Positions 51,209 to 54,488 of a stretch of 54,488 nucleotides of DNA are shown piece after piece (within the stretch, counting starts at the first letter, position 1; every line of letters begins with the position of its first letter). A program made the translations under genes and the position numbers. This DNA comes from an uncultured Rubrobacteraceae bacterium (GTDB lineage: Bacteria > Actinomycetota > Rubrobacteria > Rubrobacterales > Rubrobacteraceae), in contig CADCVF010000035.1 in assembly GCA_902806095.1 (NCBI GenBank), forward strand, positions 43,888-98,375, given 5' to 3'. The notes below the pieces were generated by a model. It ran no database searches and was not told where the DNA came from. It was given only the letters and a program-made list of their open reading frames with translations.

Positions 51209-53503
51209 ATGGTAGCAGACACACTCAACATGAGGGACCTTAGACAGTGGTTGTGCTGGCGCATCGAGGAGCGCGACGGCAAGCCAACAAAGGTACCTTA
51301 CGACCCGAGGACGGGCGAGAAGGCCGAGAGCACAAACCCGAAAACTTGGACGCGCTATGAGAAGGCCGTAAGCGTCTGTAAAAAGCACGGCTACGATGGT
51401 ATAGGTTTTGTGTTCACTCCCGAGGATGATCTATGCGGCGTGGACCTTGATAAGTGTCGGGACCCAGCCACCGGAGAGATAGAGGGCTGGGCACAAGAGA
51501 TAATAGAGGAGCTCAACTCCTACACCGAGATAAGCCCGTCCGGGAGAGGCGTTCATATTCTCGTGAGAGGAAAGCTGCCGGCCGGTCGTAACCGTAAGGG
51601 ACGGTTTGAGGCTTACGACCGCGGACGGTACTTCACTATTACTGGCGAACACCTGTCGGGCTCGCCACAGGGCATAGAGAGCCGCCAGGACAGGCTACTG
51701 GCTGTTGTTCGGCGCGTGTTCGGAGAAGAGAGTGCTAACGGCCACACGAAACCTCTAGGGGTTGCTGAGGTAGTGGACACCGGTCTCTCCGATAGCGAGA
51801 TAATCAGGAAGGCCCTTGCCGCTTCCAATGGGGAGAGGTTCTCCCGGCTATGGTCCGGAGACACGAGCGGCTACGGCTCCCACTCCGAGGCAGACCTGGC
51901 GCTATGTGGGATGCTGGCGTTCTGGGCGGGGGGAGACGATGCGAGGATAGACGCTCTGTTCGGTCAATCCGGGCTCTACCGCAAGAAGTGGGACCGTAAG
52001 GATTACCGCGACAGAACAATCACCGAAGCCCTGAGCGGTAAGACGGAGTTCTACGAGGCTCCCAGGACAGTGAAGCTCGCGGACGGTACGGAGCGCAAGA
52101 TAGAGGACCTCCAGCCGGAGGAGATAGGAAAGCTCCTCTCCGGCGTCGAGCCCGAAGAGGTTTCCTGGCTGTGGCCCTCGTGGCTGGCATTAGGAAAGCT
52201 GGCCCTCGTGGACGGCGATCCCGGGCTCGGCAAGAGCGCCATGACCCTGGACCTCGCAGCACGCGTGTCCATCGGCGAGACGTTCCCCGACGGCGCCGGG
52301 TGTGAACCTGGCGGCGTGGTCCTCCTCTCCGCGGAGGACGGGCTCGCGGACACGATACGACCGCGCTTGGACGCCGCCGGAGCCGACACCTCGAAGATAC
52401 TCGCGCTCGCCACCGTGCCTGACGAGAACGGCCATGACCGGTTGCTCTCTATCCCGGAGGACCTGGCACTCATCGAGAAGGGAATACGGCGCGTAGGAGC
52501 CCGCCTTGTGGTTGTGGACCCGCTTATGGCATTTCTCTCCGGCGACACGAACAGCCACCGCGATCAGGACGTAAGGCGTGCTCTGGCACCGCTTGCAGGG
52601 CTGGCGGAGCGGACCGGGGCAGCCGTACTGGTCATACGCCACTTGAACAAGGCCGCTGCCAACAATCCTTTGTATCGGGGCGGAGGGTCCATCGGCATCA
52701 TCGGGGCGGCTCGTATGGCGTTTGTGGTCGGCAAGGACCCGCGAGACGAGAACCGCCGTGTGCTAGCGTCCACGAAGAATAACCTCGCGATGCCGGCAGC
52801 GAGCTTGATGTTTGGGCTTGAAGAAGCCGAGAGCGGTTCCGTCAGAGTCAACTGGCTCGGGCAGTCTGAGGTGTCGGCTAAGGACCTTCTCGCCACACCA
52901 CAGGACCAAGAGCATGCCGATGCCCGGAGTGAAGCTGTCGAGTTCCTCAACGAGGTTCTTGCTGATGGTCCCGTAGCAGCCAGCCAGGTCAAGGAGGAGG
53001 CCGAAGACGCCGGAATTTCGGAACGCACGCTGGCGCGGGCGAAGAAGATAGTAGGGGTAATGAGCTACCGGGAGGGCAAGACCGGCGAGCGCGGAAAAGG
53101 TCAGTGGCTCTGGAAACTGCCGGTGGTGGACCTGTTAGATGACGCCATTAAGGATGCCACGATGCTGATTAAGGATGCCAATGGGTGCCAAAACAATAAC
53201 GGTGGCATCCTTAATCACACAGAGAGTAACGAAGATGCTGAATCCCGCATATATAAGCCAGATTCTTTAAGGATGCCAACTACCGAAGAAGAGAACACTA
53301 AGGGTGCCAACCTGATTAAGGATGCCAGGGTGCCAACGGTGGGCGAGGTTGGCACCCTTAACCATGATGAGGCCCTGGCGATTAAGGATACCAACGGGGG
53401 CAGCCTTAAAGTATGCATCCACAACCTGAACCCGGACGCTTGCAAGCTCTGTAACGGCTACGTGCGGCGGCTCATCGAGAGCCAGGAAGGGAGTGCAAAT
53501 TGA
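51209..53503 (+). CDS. Replication protein: archaeo-eukaryotic-type primase fused to RepA/RecA-like helicase
   Basis: A 764-residue replication protein. The N-terminal half fits the primase-polymerase fold: LCWRIEERDGKPTKVPYDPR, an acidic G-V-D-L-D-K-C (77-83), SPSGRGVHI (109-117), and GRYFTITGEH. The C-terminal ATPase has Walker A GDPGLGKS (336-343) and Walker B LVVVDPLMA (433-441), then a helix-turn-helix-like ASQVKEEAEDAGISERTLAR. From about residue 640 the sequence is low-complexity, with repeated IKDA words. This is the DNA of the repeat array at 53148-53409. Such proteins start replication in phages and plasmids. ATG 51209; GAGGA 10 bases ahead. Confidence 0.87.
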   Translation: MVADTLNMRDLRQWLCWRIEERDGKPTKVPYDPRTGEKAESTNPKTWTRYEKAVSVCKKHGYDGIGFVFTPEDDLCGVDLDKCRDPATGEIEGWAQEIIEELNSYTEISPSGRGVHILVRGKLPAGRNRKGRFEAYDRGRYFTITGEHLSGSPQGIESRQDRLLAVVRRVFGEESANGHTKPLGVAEVVDTGLSDSEIIRKALAASNGERFSRLWSGDTSGYGSHSEADLALCGMLAFWAGGDDARIDALFGQSGLYRKKWDRKDYRDRTITEALSGKTEFYEAPRTVKLADGTERKIEDLQPEEIGKLLSGVEPEEVSWLWPSWLALGKLALVDGDPGLGKSAMTLDLAARVSIGETFPDGAGCEPGGVVLLSAEDGLADTIRPRLDAAGADTSKILALATVPDENGHDRLLSIPEDLALIEKGIRRVGARLVVVDPLMAFLSGDTNSHRDQDVRRALAPLAGLAERTGAAVLVIRHLNKAAANNPLYRGGGSIGIIGAARMAFVVGKDPRDENRRVLASTKNNLAMPAASLMFGLEEAESGSVRVNWLGQSEVSAKDLLATPQDQEHADARSEAVEFLNEVLADGPVAASQVKEEAEDAGISERTLARAKKIVGVMSYREGKTGERGKGQWLWKLPVVDLLDDAIKDATMLIKDANGCQNNNGGILNHTESNEDAESRIYKPDSLRMPTTEEENTKGANLIKDARVPTVGEVGTLNHDEALAIKDTNGGSLKVCIHNLNPDACKLCNGYVRRLIESQEGSAN
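53148..53409. repeat. Iteron-like array (TTAAGGRTGCCAA) inside the 3' end of the primase-helicase gene
   Basis: Copies on the plus strand: 53148-53159, 53169-53181, 53267-53279, 53298-53310, 53316-53327, 53382-53394, and half-copies (GGGTGCCAA) at 53183-53191 and 53328-53336. Inverted copies: 53203-53214, 53349-53361 and a weaker one at 53399-53409. An AT-rich stretch (GCATATATAAGC) lies at about 53247-53258. Copies occur in more than one reading frame, so the repeat is at DNA level. This looks like a replication origin. Confidence 0.75.
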
Positions 53504-53763
53504 GTCTCCAACGCCTCATTGTCACCTTCAAGCCCGAAGAACTCGTGCTGCACGCCCTCTACAAAACGCAGGACGGCCCCAACCCAGGCACGAAGGCACG
53601 CCACAGGGAGGTTACAGGGCTCACCAGGACCGGCCTAACGCAAGCTTTAGAGGCCCTCGAGGGCGGCGCCGAGTGCGTAGGTACTTCGGGGTTCACCACA
53701 AGGGAGGATGCTCTTTTGGTCGCGATCTCACCAGATGCAGACAAGCTAGCGAAGGGAGCCTAG
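53500..53763 (+). CDS. Small helix-turn-helix-like protein, mobile-element module
   Basis: An 87-residue protein (RLIVTFKPEELVLHALYKTQ, then REVTGLTRTGLTQALEALEG). The segment VTGLTRTGLTQALEALEGGA looks like the recognition helix of a small winged helix. TTG start at 53500, overlapping the primase-helicase stop (TTGA), with AGGGAG 6 bases ahead. It could be a repressor or replication cofactor. Unknown. Confidence 0.55.
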   Translation: MSLQRLIVTFKPEELVLHALYKTQDGPNPGTKARHREVTGLTRTGLTQALEALEGGAECVGTSGFTTREDALLVAISPDADKLAKGA

Positions 53764-54029
53764 TGGATGTAGCACGTACCGAAGCGGCGGATGCTGAGCT
53801 GGCCCGTATGATCGAGCGCCGCTCCCGCAAGGGCGAGGTAGACCCCGACGAACTCGAGCCCTTCTACATGGAGAGCGTGCGCCGGTACAACGCCCACAGG
53901 CGCGAGGAGATGAGGGCGGCATGGTGTGAACACCACCAAGGGCAGGCCGTCCGCCTGAGGGCGGTCCTGGAGTTCCTTATCAGGGAGCATGAGCGGAACG
54001 CAGAGAAGTACCTACCGAAAGGAGCTTGA
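53763..54029 (+). CDS. Small charged helical protein, mobile-element module
   Basis: An 88-residue protein (VARTEAADAELARMIERRSR, then EPFYMESVRRYNAHRREEMR). Highly charged, helical. GTG start at 53763, overlapping the previous TAG by one base, with GAAGGGAG 5 bases ahead. Not recognised. Confidence 0.5.
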   Translation: MDVARTEAADAELARMIERRSRKGEVDPDELEPFYMESVRRYNAHRREEMRAAWCEHHQGQAVRLRAVLEFLIREHERNAEKYLPKGA

Positions 54030-54030
54030 G

Positions 54031-54177
54031 ATGAGCAGGCGGAAATCGACCAAGAAGGTGAGGGCGCGGCGCCGCTCCCTCAAGAACGTAAAGCCGCGGC
54101 GCCAGATGAACGGCAGGAAGGCAGGCGCGACCGATAGGGGCAGGGTCAAGGGCATGGGCATAGGGGGATGGGCATGA
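54031..54177 (+). CDS. Very basic 48-residue protein
   Basis: MSRRKSTKKVRARRRSLKNV, then a further basic stretch (RRQMNGRKAGATDRGRVKG). Its charge suggests nucleic-acid binding or simply packaging. AAAGGAG lies about 6 bases before the ATG. Its TGA overlaps the next ATG (ATGA). Confidence 0.5.
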   Translation: MSRRKSTKKVRARRRSLKNVKPRRQMNGRKAGATDRGRVKGMGIGGWA

Positions 54178-54347
54178 GTGAAAACCTCGCCGACCAAGTG
54201 ATCAGGCCGAGCTACGAACAAACCGTGGGCTCTATCAGGCACTCGGGAGTGCGCGATATCCTGCGCCACGCCCAGCAGGTCGAGGATGAGATAACCGAGC
54301 AGCGCTCCATAGGAGTCACCGCTCACGTGCATTCGGGGGTCTCCTAA
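54174..54347 (+). CDS. Small protein of unknown function, mobile-element module
   Basis: A 57-residue protein (MSENLADQVIRPSYEQTVGS, then HAQQVEDEITEQRSIGVTAH). Starts inside the previous stop and ends with TAA overlapping the next ATG by one base. Not recognised. Confidence 0.5.
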   Translation: MSENLADQVIRPSYEQTVGSIRHSGVRDILRHAQQVEDEITEQRSIGVTAHVHSGVS

Positions 54348-54488
54348 TGGCACACCTCTACAAGAGAGCAGCTAACCATTGGAAAACGGGCCGACAGTTT
54401 GGCCGTAGGGAGCCCGAGCAAGAGGAGGAGTATCAACCCCTCCAGAAGACCGGGACGCCCCGGTCCTTGAAGGACATCATCAAAGCCA
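54347..54488 (+). CDS. 5' part of an unknown gene running off the window
   Basis: At least 47 residues (MAHLYKRAANHWKTGRQFGR, then REPEQEEEYQPLQKTGTPRS), cut by the window edge. The ATG overlaps the previous TAA. The gene context is a compact phage-like early operon. Function unknown. Confidence 0.45.
   Translation, partial: MAHLYKRAANHWKTGRQFGRREPEQEEEYQPLQKTGTPRSLKDIIKA

Noticed and set aside
53148-53409. Reading the repeats as a CRISPR array
   Set aside because: Units are 12-13 bases, irregularly spaced and in both orientations, with no cas gene.
48590-54488. Calling the right end a complete prophage
   Set aside because: No integrase, capsid, terminase or lysis gene is in view; a plasmid-like or conjugative element is equally possible.

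Overview
The window is a high-G+C, gene-dense stretch of bacterial chromosome that joins a replication module of a phage or another mobile element near its right end. Gene content suggests an actinobacterium close to Rubrobacter: an AcnA-type aconitase with a long acidic insert, a class II photolyase, an HxlR regulator fused to an SCP2-like domain, a partner-switching stress cassette, and frequent GTG/TTG starts with 4-base GTGA or ATGA overlaps. The genus is an inference from gene content. I saw no rRNA, tRNA, CRISPR array, intact transposase or integrase.

Left part (1-14,000). A truncated winged-helix gene and a frameshifted remnant lie at the edge. They are followed by a divergent HxlR regulator / sigma-70 factor pair, a DUF3105 protein and a CDF metal exporter. 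Next, all on the minus strand, come deoB, deoA and deoD, then a divergent BchN-like/BchB-like pair and a small helical protein. The BchN/BchB-like proteins resemble the NB component of dark-operative protochlorophyllide reductase but lack its cluster ligands and its catalytic Asp. A GNAT enzyme, a Yip1-like membrane protein and a DUF2723 glycosyltransferase-like protein follow, then a nonsense-broken LuxR-type fragment.

Middle (14,000-34,400). A vapBC pair with a clear palindromic operator is followed by acnA, a D-2-hydroxyacid dehydrogenase and a methyltransferase. A DtxR-type regulator sits divergently from a ZIP metal transporter, with a DtxR-like box between them. Inverted clusters of a DosR-like motif flank a broken secreted-protein gene. 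Then come an Atg22-like MFS carrier, nagA overlapping a macrodomain gene, and a flavoprotein. An acyl-CoA dehydrogenase is divergent from a MaoC / DUF35 / Cys-less thiolase set. MsrB, photolyase and two-subunit class I fumarase complete this part.

Right part (34,400-48,200). A duplicated promoter region precedes an RsbU-like phosphatase, an RsbW-like kinase, two STAS antagonists and a DUF1990-like protein. These are followed by a phytoene-desaturase-like oxidoreductase, a broken gene tail, a mercuric-reductase-like flavoprotein, a 970-residue BTAD/ATPase/TPR regulator, transketolase and ATP-type PEP carboxykinase. Aconitase, fumarase, PEPCK and transketolase make this a central-carbon-rich region.

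Right end (48,300-54,488). A manganese catalase gene is cut after about 40 residues. Beyond it, plus-strand genes with tight overlaps encode a frameshifted tandem-HTH regulator, small unknown proteins, a protein with an SSB-like acidic tail and a primase-helicase. The 3' end of the primase-helicase gene carries an array of repeats that looks like an iteron origin. The module runs off the window.

At least four copies of an intergenic palindromic element built on GCTGGTCAGCA / TGCTGAAATGC words are dispersed over the chromosomal part, three of them directly at gene 3' ends.
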